Origin: Actinomyces oris
GTDB taxonomy: Bacteria > Actinomycetota > Actinomycetes > Actinomycetales > Actinomycetaceae
Length of the DNA: 64,000 bases
Reading direction: 5' to 3'
Assembly (NCBI RefSeq): GCF_001929375.1
Contig: NZ_MSGO01000038.1
Location: forward strand, 136,220-200,219
The notes under the pieces are model-generated. The model ran no database searches, was not told the DNA's origin, and saw only the letters and a program-made list of their open reading frames with translations. This document shows, one piece after another, positions 26,075-36,492 of the stretch; position 1 is the stretch's first letter; each line of letters starts with the position of its first letter. A program made the position numbers and the translations under genes.

Positions 26075-26859
26075 GAGGCTCCTTCGTGGCTGGTGGGCAC
26101 TAACGGGGCGGGGGGTGCCGGAGGGGCGACGACCTCACCGAACTCCTCGAGGCTGCCGACCTTGCGACGCATGACGGAGATCGGGGTGAGGGTGCCGTGA
26201 TCGAGCCGGTACTGCGTGTGGGCGCGGCCGGCCACGGCCAGGTCGTGAGTGATGATGATGAGGGCGGCGCCGTTCTCGGCGCACTGGCGCTCCAGGAGCG
26301 TCATGACCGAGTTGCCGGTGTCGACGTCGAGGGCGCCGGTGGGCTCGTCGGCCAGGATGACGCTGGGGCGGCGGGACAGCGCCCTGGCGATGGCCACCCG
26401 CTGCTGCTCGCCTCCCGACAGACGTGAGATGGGCGAGCCCACCTTGTCTCCCAGGCCCACCGCCTCCAGCAGCTCCGCGGCCCGCGCGCTGCGGGTCCAG
26501 AAGGCCCTGCCGGTGTCGTACAGGAGCGGGGCGGCCACGTTCTCGGTGGTGGTCAGCCCCGGGATGAGGTTGAAGGACTGGAAGACGAAACCGAAGGTCT
26601 GCCCCCGCAGGTGGGCGCGGCGACTCTCCCCGAGCCGGGAGGTGTCGGTGCCGGAGAGCGCGTAGTGGCCCGACGTCGGCCTGTCGATGAGGCCCAGGAT
26701 GTTGAGCAGGGTGGACTTGCCCGTTCCCGAGCGTCCCACGATGGCCACGTGCTCACCGGGGAAGACGCTCAGGTTGACTCCCGTGAGGATCTGCAGGGGA
26801 TCGGAGTCGGGAACGGTGAAGGTGCGGGTGATCTCCCGCAGCTCCAGCAGCCCGCTCAC
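26071..26859 (-). CDS. MacB-type ABC transporter ATPase
   Basis: 262 residues. Walker A GRSGTGKST, Q-loop, signature LSGGEQQRVAIARAL, Walker B VILADEPTGALD and switch histidine ITHDLA, as in LolD/MacB ATPases. The GTG at 26859 was chosen because it overlaps the adaptor stop (GTGA) and precedes the family start LLELREITRTF. It overlaps the permease by four bases (ATGA). The C-terminal 35 residues are a proline-rich extension. Confidence 0.92.
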   Translation of the reverse strand: MSGLLELREITRTFTVPDSDPLQILTGVNLSVFPGEHVAIVGRSGTGKSTLLNILGLIDRPTSGHYALSGTDTSRLGESRRAHLRGQTFGFVFQSFNLIPGLTTTENVAAPLLYDTGRAFWTRSARAAELLEAVGLGDKVGSPISRLSGGEQQRVAIARALSRRPSVILADEPTGALDVDTGNSVMTLLERQCAENGAALIIITHDLAVAGRAHTQYRLDHGTLTPISVMRRKVGSLEEFGEVVAPPAPPAPLVPTSHEGAS

Positions 26860-27944
26860 AGGATCTCCTTGCCTTCGGAGTCGTAGCAGGCGGAGTTGTC
26901 CGGCTCGCAGGTGTCCGGCGTCCCGGTGCGGCGCGTGTCCTTGTTGGGGACGAACTGCAGGACCTGCTGGTCGGCCTTGAGACCGGCGGTGATCTGGATG
27001 TTCGTACCGTCCGTGATCCCCAGCTTCACAGCGGTCTTGACCGCCTTGGAGGTGTCCCCGGACTCGGGCACCAGCCACACGAAGCCCGAGCCGACCTTGC
27101 CCTCCACGGCGGTGACCGGAACCATCAGGGTGTCTGAGGCGCTGCCCGCGTCAACGCTGATGGTCACTGGCATGCCGGCGAAGACCTTCTGGTCTCCGGG
27201 AACCGCGCAGCGCATCTCCACGCTGGTGCCGTCACCGGAGGTGGTCGTCGTCGAGCCGTCCCCACCGGTGGTCGTGGAGGTGGAGGCCTTGGTGCCGACC
27301 TTGAGACTGTTGCACTGGAAGGGCGCCGGGCCCCCTTCCGGGGTCAGGGTCGCGGCAGTGGGGGCGTTGGTGAGCCGGTACTGCTGCGCGGCGCTGACGG
27401 TGCCGGTGGCCGAGTAGGTCGAGGGGGTGATGGTGGCCACGACGACGCCGACACCGGTCTCCTGCTGCTTGATGACCTTGGGGTTCACGGTGCCGCTGAC
27501 GGGGGCGTAGATCGTGGACCAGGTGACCTTGTCCTCAGTCGGTGTCTGGGTGACGTTGCCGCTCTCATCGGTCTTGGTCGTCGGGGGCTGGGACTCGGAG
27601 TGCTTGATATAGAGCAGTGGGTCGCCGGCACTGACCTGGCTGTCCTTCTCCACGGCGACGGAGTCCACCACGCCGGCCAGGTCGGCCTGGACCTCGACCG
27701 TGGCGTCCTGAACGATGTGCCCCTTGACCGAGACCGTGTTGGAGATGCTGCCGGTGGTCACGGTGGCGGTCTTGACATCAGCGGCGTAACCGGGGGAGAT
27801 GTCAGCGCTCGTGCCGTTGCTGTGCGAGGGGAAGAAGGCGATCTTCACCAGGGCGACGGCGACGACCACCGCGATGAGGGTCTTGAGGGCGGGCCAGACG
27901 AAGCGCTTCACGGCGTCCTCCATGGAAGGCAACGGAATCAGCAC
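26856..27944 (-). CDS. HlyD/MacA-like membrane-fusion (adaptor) protein of the ABC exporter
   Basis: 362 residues with an N-terminal membrane anchor (about 18-37), a barrel-sandwich hybrid domain split by the hairpin region, and C-terminal beta domains. VSVKGHIVQDATVEVQADLAG and VSAGDPLLYIKHSE are typical adaptor strands. An inserted Ser/Thr/Gly tract lies at about 225-243. It couples the permease to extracytoplasmic substrate in Gram-positives. The GTG at 27944 and the internal ATG at 27923 are both possible starts; neither has a clear ribosome site. It is the first gene of the three-gene exporter operon. Confidence 0.82.
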   Translation of the reverse strand: MLIPLPSMEDAVKRFVWPALKTLIAVVVAVALVKIAFFPSHSNGTSADISPGYAADVKTATVTTGSISNTVSVKGHIVQDATVEVQADLAGVVDSVAVEKDSQVSAGDPLLYIKHSESQPPTTKTDESGNVTQTPTEDKVTWSTIYAPVSGTVNPKVIKQQETGVGVVVATITPSTYSATGTVSAAQQYRLTNAPTAATLTPEGGPAPFQCNSLKVGTKASTSTTTGGDGSTTTTSGDGTSVEMRCAVPGDQKVFAGMPVTISVDAGSASDTLMVPVTAVEGKVGSGFVWLVPESGDTSKAVKTAVKLGITDGTNIQITAGLKADQQVLQFVPNKDTRRTGTPDTCEPDNSACYDSEGKEIL

Positions 27945-28033
27945 CGGGTAGAAAGACCGGGATCCTGATTAATACGCACAGAGACTACGGCAGGGGTGGT
28001 TGCCTGACCTCATCCTGAAGGAGGAACGCTGAA

Positions 28034-28063
28034 AGCCCTCTCCAACCAGGGTTGGAGAGGGCT
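28034..28063 (-). terminator. Terminator after galK
   Basis: Perfect 13-base inverted repeat (28034-28046 and 28051-28063) with a 4-base loop, downstream of the galK stop on the minus strand. Confidence 0.75.
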
Positions 28064-28104
28064 GATCACCGTCAGGTGCGGGTCCCAGCGGAGCGCTGCG
28101 CTGC

Positions 28105-29376
28105 TCAGACGAGCCGTCCGGCCGGGGCGGCGGGAACCGCGTCGAGGAAGGCCGGCGGGTTGAAGCCCTCACGTCGGTAGGCGTCGGCCACGGCGGCGGC
28201 CACGGCGTGGACGGCGTCGGCGTCCACCAGGGCGATCGCCGAGCCGCCGAACCCGCCACCGGTCATTCGCGCCCCGTGGGCGCCGGCGGCGCGGGCCGCC
28301 TCCACGGCCACATCCAGCTCGGGGCAGGTGCACTCGTAGTCCACGCGCAGTGACTCGTGCGAGGCATCCATGAGCCTGCCCGCCTCGGCGAGCTTCTCAC
28401 CGCGCAGGGGGCGCCCGTCCTGCAGGAGCGAGACGAGCCGGCGGGTACGGTCGATCTCGGTGACGACGTGGCGGGTGCGCTTGACCAGCTCGTCGGCGTC
28501 GTCGGCCCCGGAGAGCCGCTCCAGGGCTCCGGGCAGGTCCTCGATCGCGATGTCCGCCAGGAGCTCCACCCCGAGGATCTCGGCGGCGCGCTCGCAGGCG
28601 GCTCGCCTGGCCCCGTACTGGCCGTCGTCCAGCGAGTGCTTGGCCTTGGTATCGATGACCAGGAGGGCCAGGCCCTCGGCTGCCAGGTCGAAGGGCACGT
28701 GGGTCACCGAGCCGTCGCGGCAGTCCAGCTCCAGGGCGTGGCCCTCGCGGCAGCGCAGGGAGGCCGACTGGTCCATGCCGCCGGTGGGGGCCCCGGCCAT
28801 CTCGTTCTCCGTGCGCACGCAGCTGGTCACCAGGCGGGCGCGCCCGGTGTCGTCGGGCTCCTGCGCAGTCCCGGCCAGGCCCAGGTGAGCGACCTCGTCG
28901 ATGGCGACGGCCGCCGAGCACTCCAGGGCCGCCGAGGAGGACAGACCGCCTCCCAGAGGCACGCAGGAGACGAGCGCGGCGTCGAAGCCGGGCAGGTTCT
29001 CGAAGCCGTCGCGCTCCAGGGACCAGGCGACGCCGGCGATGTAGGAGGCCCAGTGCTCCACCTCCCCGGGGGTTCCCTTCGGGCCGATCGTGTCGAGGTC
29101 CATGACGTCGACCTTCTCCCGGGTCTGGGGGGAGACCAGGCGCACGACGCGGTCCTCGCGGCGCCGCAGCGCCAGGTGCGCCCGGTGGGGCAGGGCTATG
29201 GGCAGGGCCAGGCCGCCGTTGTAGTCGGTGTGCTCGCCAATGACGTTGACGCGCCCGGGGGCGTACCAGACGCCGTCGGGCTCGGCCTCGAAGACCTCGC
29301 GGAACAGGGCGGTCGCGGCCTCGGAGCCCTCCTTGGGGCTCAGTGCAGGGGCGAAGACGGGAGCATCGTTGGTCAT
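28105..29376 (-). CDS. galK: Galactokinase
   Basis: A 423-residue GHMP kinase phosphorylating galactose at C1. Signature GRVNVIGEHTDYNGGLALP (about 42-60), ATP-binding PLGGGLSSSAALE, the catalytic base region GGMDQSAS and C-terminal ARMTGGGFGGSAI. The ATG at 29376 has an AGGAG site and overlaps the stop of the upstream DeoR-type regulator (ATGA). galT and galE are not adjacent. A strong hairpin ends the transcript. Confidence 0.95.
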   Translation of the reverse strand: MTNDAPVFAPALSPKEGSEAATALFREVFEAEPDGVWYAPGRVNVIGEHTDYNGGLALPIALPHRAHLALRRREDRVVRLVSPQTREKVDVMDLDTIGPKGTPGEVEHWASYIAGVAWSLERDGFENLPGFDAALVSCVPLGGGLSSSAALECSAAVAIDEVAHLGLAGTAQEPDDTGRARLVTSCVRTENEMAGAPTGGMDQSASLRCREGHALELDCRDGSVTHVPFDLAAEGLALLVIDTKAKHSLDDGQYGARRAACERAAEILGVELLADIAIEDLPGALERLSGADDADELVKRTRHVVTEIDRTRRLVSLLQDGRPLRGEKLAEAGRLMDASHESLRVDYECTCPELDVAVEAARAAGAHGARMTGGGFGGSAIALVDADAVHAVAAAVADAYRREGFNPPAFLDAVPAAPAGRLV

Positions 29377-30299
29377 CGTGGTCTCCTGTGTTGGGTGTTT
29401 GTGAGGGTGGGCGGACAGGCTGTGGAAGGGGCCGGTGGAGAGGGGCGGGGGCAGGTCGCGATGGTCAGGCGGGTGCCGGCCTGTTGCAGGGCGTCGACGC
29501 CGTCGGCGTCGGGCTCGGCCTCGGTCACCAGGACCCCGATGTCCCGGGTGGCGCAGAAGGAGCGCAGCCCCAGGACCCCCCACTTGGAGGAGTCCAGCGT
29601 GGCCACCACCGTGCGCCCCGCGGCGACCAGCGCCTGATTGGCGGAGGCCTCCTGCAGGTTGGGGGTCATGAGGCCGGCCTCGGGAGTGAAGCCGTGGGCG
29701 CCCAGGAAGACCCACTCCACGCGCATCGTGCGCAGCGCGTCAACCGCCACCAGCCCCACCAGGGCGTTCGACGGCGTGCGCTCGCCCCCGGTGATGACCA
29801 CCGTGGGGGCGTCGCGGTTCTCGGCGCGGGCGGCGTCGGCGGCGTCGAAGAGCACCTGGGCGGCGGGCAGCGAGTTCGTGATGACGGTCAAGGTGGGGAA
29901 GTGCTCCAGGTCGGTCAGGGCCTGGGCGAGCGCCAGCGTGGTGGTCCCGGCCGACAGTGCCAGGGAGTCCCCGGGGCGGACCATGGCGGCCGCGGCCTGG
30001 CCGATGCGGCGCTTGGCCTCCAGGTTGAGAGTCGACTTGGCGGTGAACCGCGGCTCGAGGGTGGTGGGGCCGGCCGCCACCGCCCCGCCGTGGACGCGCT
30101 CGACCAGCCCCTGGGTGACGAGCTCGGTGATGTCGCGGCGCACGGTCATCTCGGAGATCCCCAGCTCCTCGACGACGTCGGCCACCCGGACCCCGCCGGT
30201 GGCTGCGACCCGCTCCAGGATGTGCTCCTGGCGCTGACGGGCGAGCATCGGGGCCGGGCGGGGCGATCCGACGGCGGAGGCTGACAGGCCGGGTTGCAT
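29373..30299 (-). CDS. DeoR/GlpR-family sugar-responsive repressor
   Basis: 308 residues from the ATG at 30299. The N-terminal DeoR HTH (about 18-75) has the helix pattern VRVADVVEELGISEMTVRRD followed by LVERVHGGAV. The C-terminal sugar-phosphate sensor domain has SAGTTTLALAQAL and ITGGER. It overlaps galK by four bases and probably controls the pair. CAGACT six bases before the ATG suggests a leaderless mRNA. An upstream in-frame start would add 38 residues that do not resemble the family. The effector (galactose or another sugar phosphate) is not known. Confidence 0.88.
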   Translation of the reverse strand: MQPGLSASAVGSPRPAPMLARQRQEHILERVAATGGVRVADVVEELGISEMTVRRDITELVTQGLVERVHGGAVAAGPTTLEPRFTAKSTLNLEAKRRIGQAAAAMVRPGDSLALSAGTTTLALAQALTDLEHFPTLTVITNSLPAAQVLFDAADAARAENRDAPTVVITGGERTPSNALVGLVAVDALRTMRVEWVFLGAHGFTPEAGLMTPNLQEASANQALVAAGRTVVATLDSSKWGVLGLRSFCATRDIGVLVTEAEPDADGVDALQQAGTRLTIATCPRPSPPAPSTACPPTLTNTQHRRPR

Positions 30300-30560
30300 G
30301 GGGCCAGTCTGCCAGACCTCGGCGCCAAAAACGCCATGTTCGCACGTTCCCGCACAGAGTCGCACAGCGGGAGGGGTGCCGATGTTCCACCCGTTCGGTC
30401 GGTCATGGCACACTTATCCCGCTCGTGTCGCGCCCCCGGCTGGGATAACAGGGGCGTGACACGGTAATGTGTTCGGGTCACCCGCGTGGTCATGCGTTCT
30501 CCGGACGCAGGAACTCACATCAGCCCGATCAGCCAGTCATCCCGTAGGAGCTCAGGAGTC

Positions 30561-31223
30561 ATGCAGATCCCCGCACCAGACGCGCACCAGTGCGTCATCG
30601 GTGTGGCCATCGCCCTGCCCTCCCACTACGCCGCCCAGGTGCGTGCGGTGCGGCAGGCCGCCGGGGATCCTCTCGCCGAGGTCGTACCGCCTCATATCAC
30701 GCTGCTGCCGCCCACGGCCGTCGACGTCGACTCCCTGGAGGAGGTCATGCGGCACCTGCGCGACGTGGCTGTCGGGACGAGCCCCTTCGGGGTGCGTCTT
30801 GACGGGGTCGGCACCTTCCGGCCCGTCAGTCCCGTGGTCTACCTCGGTCTGCGCAGCGGCGCTGAGGAGTGCGACCGTCTTCAGGCGCGGGTGCGCGACC
30901 GCCGGGGACCCCTGGCCCGTTCGCTCAGCTTCCCCTTCCACCCGCACGTGACCCTGGCTCACGAGGTCGCCGAGGACGGCCTCGACACCGCGGCGAGGAA
31001 GGGCGCGGACCTGACCATGGACTTCACCGTCACCGAGATTCATCTCTACCGTCATCGCGGCCGGCCCGCCGACCACAGCGGCAGCCGGTGCTCGGCTTCG
31101 GAGGGGGGCTGGGACGTGGTGGCCGCCTTCGCCTTCGGAGGCTCCCTCGCCTCCGGCGCCCCCGCTGGCAGTCAGGCGCCCGCGGTGCCGGCGGTCCCGA
31201 CGACTCCGGTGGTCTCGATGTGA
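30561..31223 (+). CDS. 2'-5' RNA ligase-like (2H phosphoesterase) protein
   Basis: 220 residues of the LigT/2H superfamily. Both catalytic motifs are present: HITL in VPPHITLLPP and HVTL in FHPHVTLAHEV. These enzymes act on cyclic phosphodiesters or 2'-5' linkages in RNA. The C-terminal 35 residues are a Gly/Ala/Pro-rich extension. The start was set at the ATG 30561 with AGGAG just upstream. It overlaps the BrkB-like gene by four bases (GTGA), so the two are translationally coupled. Confidence 0.8.
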   Translation: MQIPAPDAHQCVIGVAIALPSHYAAQVRAVRQAAGDPLAEVVPPHITLLPPTAVDVDSLEEVMRHLRDVAVGTSPFGVRLDGVGTFRPVSPVVYLGLRSGAEECDRLQARVRDRRGPLARSLSFPFHPHVTLAHEVAEDGLDTAARKGADLTMDFTVTEIHLYRHRGRPADHSGSRCSASEGGWDVVAAFAFGGSLASGAPAGSQAPAVPAVPTTPVVSM

Positions 31224-32242
31224 TCGAGCGCGTCAAGGCGTTGCTGGCCGCCGGACGGCGCACACGGGGCGGCCGGGCCCTGGTCCGCTACGGCACGGCG
31301 CGCGGCGCGCTCATGGCCGGAGGGATCGCCTACACCGGCATGTTCTCGGTCTTCGCCGTGCTCGTCATCGGCGTGAGCATGCTCATGGCGATGCTCGGCC
31401 AGCACCCCACCATCCGGGCTGCCGTCGTGGACTCCATCAACTCTCTGCTGCCCGGTGTCATCGACACCGGCGACGGCAAGGGGCTGGTCTCGGTCAAGCA
31501 GCTGACGCTCTCCTCGGCGCTCAACCTGGGATCGGTGCTGGCGGCCGGGGCCTTCATCTACTCGGTCATCAGCCTCATGGGCACTCTCAAGATCGCCTTG
31601 CGGGCCATGTTCGGGCTGGTCAATCCCGTCATGAGGCCGGTGATCGGGCAGCTGGCGAATATTGCGGGGTTCCTCGTCATCGTGGCCGGAGTGCTGGTGA
31701 CCGCCGTCGCCTCGGTGGTGACGACGATGCTGTCGGGCAGCGTCGGTCGGGCCCTGGGGCTGCCGCAGTCGCTGACCGGAACCGGGGCGTGGATGACGAC
31801 GCTCCTGCTGTCCTTCCTCATCGACACCGGTGTCCTGGCGCTGCTCATCACCATGTGCGGCATCCGCCCTCCCCGACGCGACCTGGTGCAGGGCTGCATG
31901 CTGGGCGCCTTGACCCTGGGCGTGCTGCGCCAGGTGGGAACCGGGGCGGTCGGCTCGGTGACGCGCAACCCGTTGCTGGCCTCCTTCGCCGCCATCGCCG
32001 TCCTCATCCTGTGGCTGCACCTGACCAGCCGCGTCGTACTGCTCGTGGCGGCCTGGATGGCCAACCCGCCGCTGCCCCGCGACGTCGACCACCCTGACGA
32101 GGTCCACGCCCACGAGCGCCCCAACTACGTGACGCTCTCCGTGCCCGAGACCCTGACCTGGCCCCGCCAGTCCATCACCGGAAGCCTCGAGGCGGACCCG
32201 ACGGCGCACCCCGACTACGTCCCCCCGGTGCCGATCCCGTGA
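31220..32242 (+). CDS. YihY/BrkB-family inner-membrane protein
   Basis: 340 residues with about six membrane helices. The family landmark is GGIAYTGMFSVFAVLVI near the N terminus, in place of the usual aromatic-rich A-Y-Y-x-x-F-A motif, with a conserved C-terminal half ending LILWLHLTSRVVLLVAAWM. A roughly 50-residue cytoplasmic tail follows. Function unknown; the family was once misannotated as RNase BN. The GTG start overlaps the preceding stop. Confidence 0.82.
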   Translation: MIERVKALLAAGRRTRGGRALVRYGTARGALMAGGIAYTGMFSVFAVLVIGVSMLMAMLGQHPTIRAAVVDSINSLLPGVIDTGDGKGLVSVKQLTLSSALNLGSVLAAGAFIYSVISLMGTLKIALRAMFGLVNPVMRPVIGQLANIAGFLVIVAGVLVTAVASVVTTMLSGSVGRALGLPQSLTGTGAWMTTLLLSFLIDTGVLALLITMCGIRPPRRDLVQGCMLGALTLGVLRQVGTGAVGSVTRNPLLASFAAIAVLILWLHLTSRVVLLVAAWMANPPLPRDVDHPDEVHAHERPNYVTLSVPETLTWPRQSITGSLEADPTAHPDYVPPVPIP

Positions 32243-32302
32243 GGATTGAGCCTGGGCGCGGCCTTGACTCCGGCCTGGCGAACAGGTAGCGAGCCAAGGC
32301 GA

Positions 32303-32314
32303 TAGCCTGTCCCA
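32303..32314 (+). promoter_or_regulatory. -10 element for leaderless manC mRNA
   Basis: TAGCCT at 32303-32308, six bases before the GTG at 32315; no ribosome site. Confidence 0.5.
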
Positions 32315-33565
32315 GTGACTGACACTCCTGGTAACCCCGGCAACCCTGGCGGCTCCACTCCGGCCGTCGATCTCAGCGGCTCGGCTCCCTCCGACGGCTC
32401 GACGCCGGCCATTCACGCCATCATCCCCGCCGGAGGCGCGGGCACCCGGCTGTGGCCGCTCAGCCGACGCCACCGTCCCAAGTTCCTCCTCGACCTCACC
32501 GGGACCGGCCGCAGCCTCCTGCAGGACACCGTCGATCGCCTGGCCCCGCTGACCTCCACCACGACGGTCGTCACCGGTGTCGCCCACATCGCCGCCGTCG
32601 CCGACCAGCTCCCGGGCATCCCGCGCGACAACCTCCTGGCCGAGCCCTCCCCGCGTGACTCCATGGCGGCCATCGGCCTGGCCGCCGCCGTCATCGCCCG
32701 CCGCCACGGGCGAGACGCCGTCGTCGGCTCCTTCGCCGCCGACCACACCGTGGCCGACCGGGCCGCCTTCGCCGACGCCGTCCGCCAGGCCGCCCGCCTG
32801 GCCGAGCAGGGATGGGTGGTCACCATCGGGATCGAGGCCACCGGCCCCTCGACCGCCTTCGGCTACATCCACGCCGGCGACCCCACCGACGTGCCCGGGG
32901 CCCCCGACGGGCGCCGGGTCCTGGGCTTCACCGAGAAGCCCGACGCCGACACCGCCGCCGCCTACCTGGCCACCGGCGACTACCGCTGGAACGCAGGCAT
33001 GTTCGTGGTCCGCGCCGGCGTCCTCCTGGACCACCTCACCGAGCTCAGGCCCCAGCTGGCGAGGGGCATCGAGGCCATCGCCGCCGTCTGGGACGCCCCC
33101 GAGCGCGAGGAGGTCCTGGCCGAGCGCTGGCCCGCCCTGGAGAAGATCGCCATCGACCACGCCATCGCCGAGCCGGTGGCCGCCGCCGGGGGAGTGGCCA
33201 CCGTGCCGGTCTCCATGGGCTGGAACGACGTCGGCGGCTTCGACGCCCTGACCGACCTCGTTCCGCCGCGCACCGAGGGGCCGGCCACCGGGGCCGGCGT
33301 CCTTGACGACGTCGACGGTACTGCCGGCACCAACGCTGCCGGCGACGCCGCCCCCGCGGCCCCTCACCCGGAGGTCCACGCCCTCGACTCCGACGGCGCA
33401 CTCGTCGCCTCCACCTGCGGACGCACGGTCGTGCTCCTGGGAGTGCCGGGCACCGTCGTCGTCGACACTCCCGACGCCCTCCTGGTCACCACCCCCGAGC
33501 ACGCCCAGGACGTCAAGAGCGTCGTCGACGCCCTCAAGGCGGCCGGCCGAGAGGACCTGCTCTAG
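32315..33565 (+). CDS. manC: Mannose-1-phosphate guanylyltransferase
   Basis: A 416-residue nucleotidyltransferase making GDP-mannose for glycolipids and glycans. The pyrophosphorylase signature IIPAGGAGTRLWPLSR follows a disordered 33-residue Gly/Pro/Ser N terminus. FLLDLTG, SPRDSMAA, the metal site GSFAADH and FTEKPDADTA are as in the family. The C-terminal part is short; there is no phosphomannose isomerase cupin domain. A phosphomannomutase-type gene, a possible upstream step, lies at 46725-48464. Confidence 0.92.
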   Translation: MTDTPGNPGNPGGSTPAVDLSGSAPSDGSTPAIHAIIPAGGAGTRLWPLSRRHRPKFLLDLTGTGRSLLQDTVDRLAPLTSTTTVVTGVAHIAAVADQLPGIPRDNLLAEPSPRDSMAAIGLAAAVIARRHGRDAVVGSFAADHTVADRAAFADAVRQAARLAEQGWVVTIGIEATGPSTAFGYIHAGDPTDVPGAPDGRRVLGFTEKPDADTAAAYLATGDYRWNAGMFVVRAGVLLDHLTELRPQLARGIEAIAAVWDAPEREEVLAERWPALEKIAIDHAIAEPVAAAGGVATVPVSMGWNDVGGFDALTDLVPPRTEGPATGAGVLDDVDGTAGTNAAGDAAPAAPHPEVHALDSDGALVASTCGRTVVLLGVPGTVVVDTPDALLVTTPEHAQDVKSVVDALKAAGREDLL

Positions 33566-33633
33566 CCGAACCACTGCACCGGGGACGCAGCAGCCGTCGA
33601 AGTCGCTGGGACCGCTGGAACCGCTGAGGTCTT

Positions 33634-33681
33634 GAGGGGCCCGGCGCCGGAAGAAGACACTCCTCCGGCGCCGGGCCCCTC
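33634..33681 (+). terminator. Terminator after manC
   Basis: Perfect 18-base inverted repeat (33634-33651 and 33664-33681) with a 12-base loop. Confidence 0.8.
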
Positions 33682-33804
33682 ATCGAACCCAAGACGATCA
33701 CGAGGTCATACCGACGGAACGGGTGGTGTGATAATGGGAGGTTCTCGCCTATCCTTGTCACTCGAATGTGTCCCCCGTCGCACGTGAGAACCACGGAGGT
33801 TTCC

Positions 33805-34905
33805 ATGAAGAAGGCCTGCTCCGCGATGACGCTCGGCGCGGCCGTGGCCCTGGTCCTGGCCGCCTGCGGGACGCCGCCTGCGCAGCGGCCCACCCGCAAC
33901 CTGGAGGGCGCCAAGGACTTCACCGCCTGCATGCTCTCCGATGAGGGCGGATTCGACGACCACTCCTTCAACGAGTCCGGCAAGAAGGGCCTGGACCGGG
34001 CCGGCAAGGAGCTGGGAGTCAAGACCATCGCCGTGCAGTCGGAGAGCTCGGCCGACTACGCCACCAACATCTACGCGCTCATCCAGCAGAACTGCAAGCT
34101 CGTCATCGGTGTCGGCTTCAACATCGCCGCCGACCTGACCGAGTCGGCCAAGGCCAACCCCGACATCCAGTTCGCCCTCATCGACGCCTCCTTCATCGGC
34201 GCCGACGGAAAGCCCGCCACCCTGCCCAACACCAAGCCGCTGCTGTTCAAGACGGCCGAGGCCGCCTACCTGGCCGGATACGCCGCCGCCGGCACCTCCC
34301 GCACCGGGGTCGTGGGCACCTACGGCGGCAAGCCCCTGCCCACCGTCCAGATCTTCATGGACGGCTTCGCCAAGGGCGTGGCCCGCTACAACCAGGACAC
34401 CGGCGCCCAGGTCCAGGTCAAGGGCTGGGACACCACCACCGGCAAGGGCGGCTCCTTCGTCGGCAACTTCACCGACGCCGCCAAGGGCCAGGCCATCACC
34501 GAGCAGTTCATGTCCCAGGGCGCGGACGTCATCATGCCGGTGGCCGGCCCCGTCGGCCAGGGCACGCTCTCCTCCGTGCGCCAGAAGAACGACGCCGGAG
34601 GCACCAACGCCGTCATCTGGGTCGACTCCGACGGCTACACCTCCACCGGTGACGGCAGCATCATCATGACCTCCGTGGTCAAGGAGATCGGCAACTCGGT
34701 CTTCGACACCGTCAAGAACGCCTCCGAGGGGAGATTCTCCTCCGAGCCCTACATCGGAACCCTCAAGAACAACGGGGTGGCCGCCGCACCCTTCCACGAC
34801 TTCGACTCCCGGGTACCGGCGCCGGTCAAGGCCAGGCTCGAGGAGCTGCGAGGCCAGATCATCGACGGGTCCCTCGACGTCTCCACCCCCTACGACCCCT
34901 CCTGA
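33805..34905 (+). CDS. BMP-family nucleoside-binding lipoprotein
   Basis: 366 residues. Lipoprotein signal with lipobox LAAC (about 18-21). The mature part is a periplasmic-binding fold of the BMP/PnrA family: GGFDDHSFNES near the N terminus binds the nucleoside ring, and YLAGYAAA, VVGTYGG and DGFAKGV are typical. The downstream ATPase, permeases, cytidine deaminase and phosphorylase support nucleoside import. GGAGG precedes the ATG. The gap 33682-33804 holds possible -10 elements (GATAAT 33730-33735, TATCCT 33750-33755). Confidence 0.92.
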   Translation: MKKACSAMTLGAAVALVLAACGTPPAQRPTRNLEGAKDFTACMLSDEGGFDDHSFNESGKKGLDRAGKELGVKTIAVQSESSADYATNIYALIQQNCKLVIGVGFNIAADLTESAKANPDIQFALIDASFIGADGKPATLPNTKPLLFKTAEAAYLAGYAAAGTSRTGVVGTYGGKPLPTVQIFMDGFAKGVARYNQDTGAQVQVKGWDTTTGKGGSFVGNFTDAAKGQAITEQFMSQGADVIMPVAGPVGQGTLSSVRQKNDAGGTNAVIWVDSDGYTSTGDGSIIMTSVVKEIGNSVFDTVKNASEGRFSSEPYIGTLKNNGVAAAPFHDFDSRVPAPVKARLEELRGQIIDGSLDVSTPYDPS

Positions 34906-34962
34906 ACGCCCGGCCGGGGCCGGCGCCCCGAGCCTCCACCGCCACCCGGAAGCGAGTCTGTT

Positions 34963-36488
<1,526 letters not shown>

Positions 36489-36492
<4 letters not shown>

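Noticed and set aside
31172-33574. Very long minus-strand open frame (800 codons) opposite brkB-like and manC genes
   Set aside because: Low-complexity Gly/Asp/Val/His composition and full overlap with two well-supported genes; an artefact of high GC at third positions.
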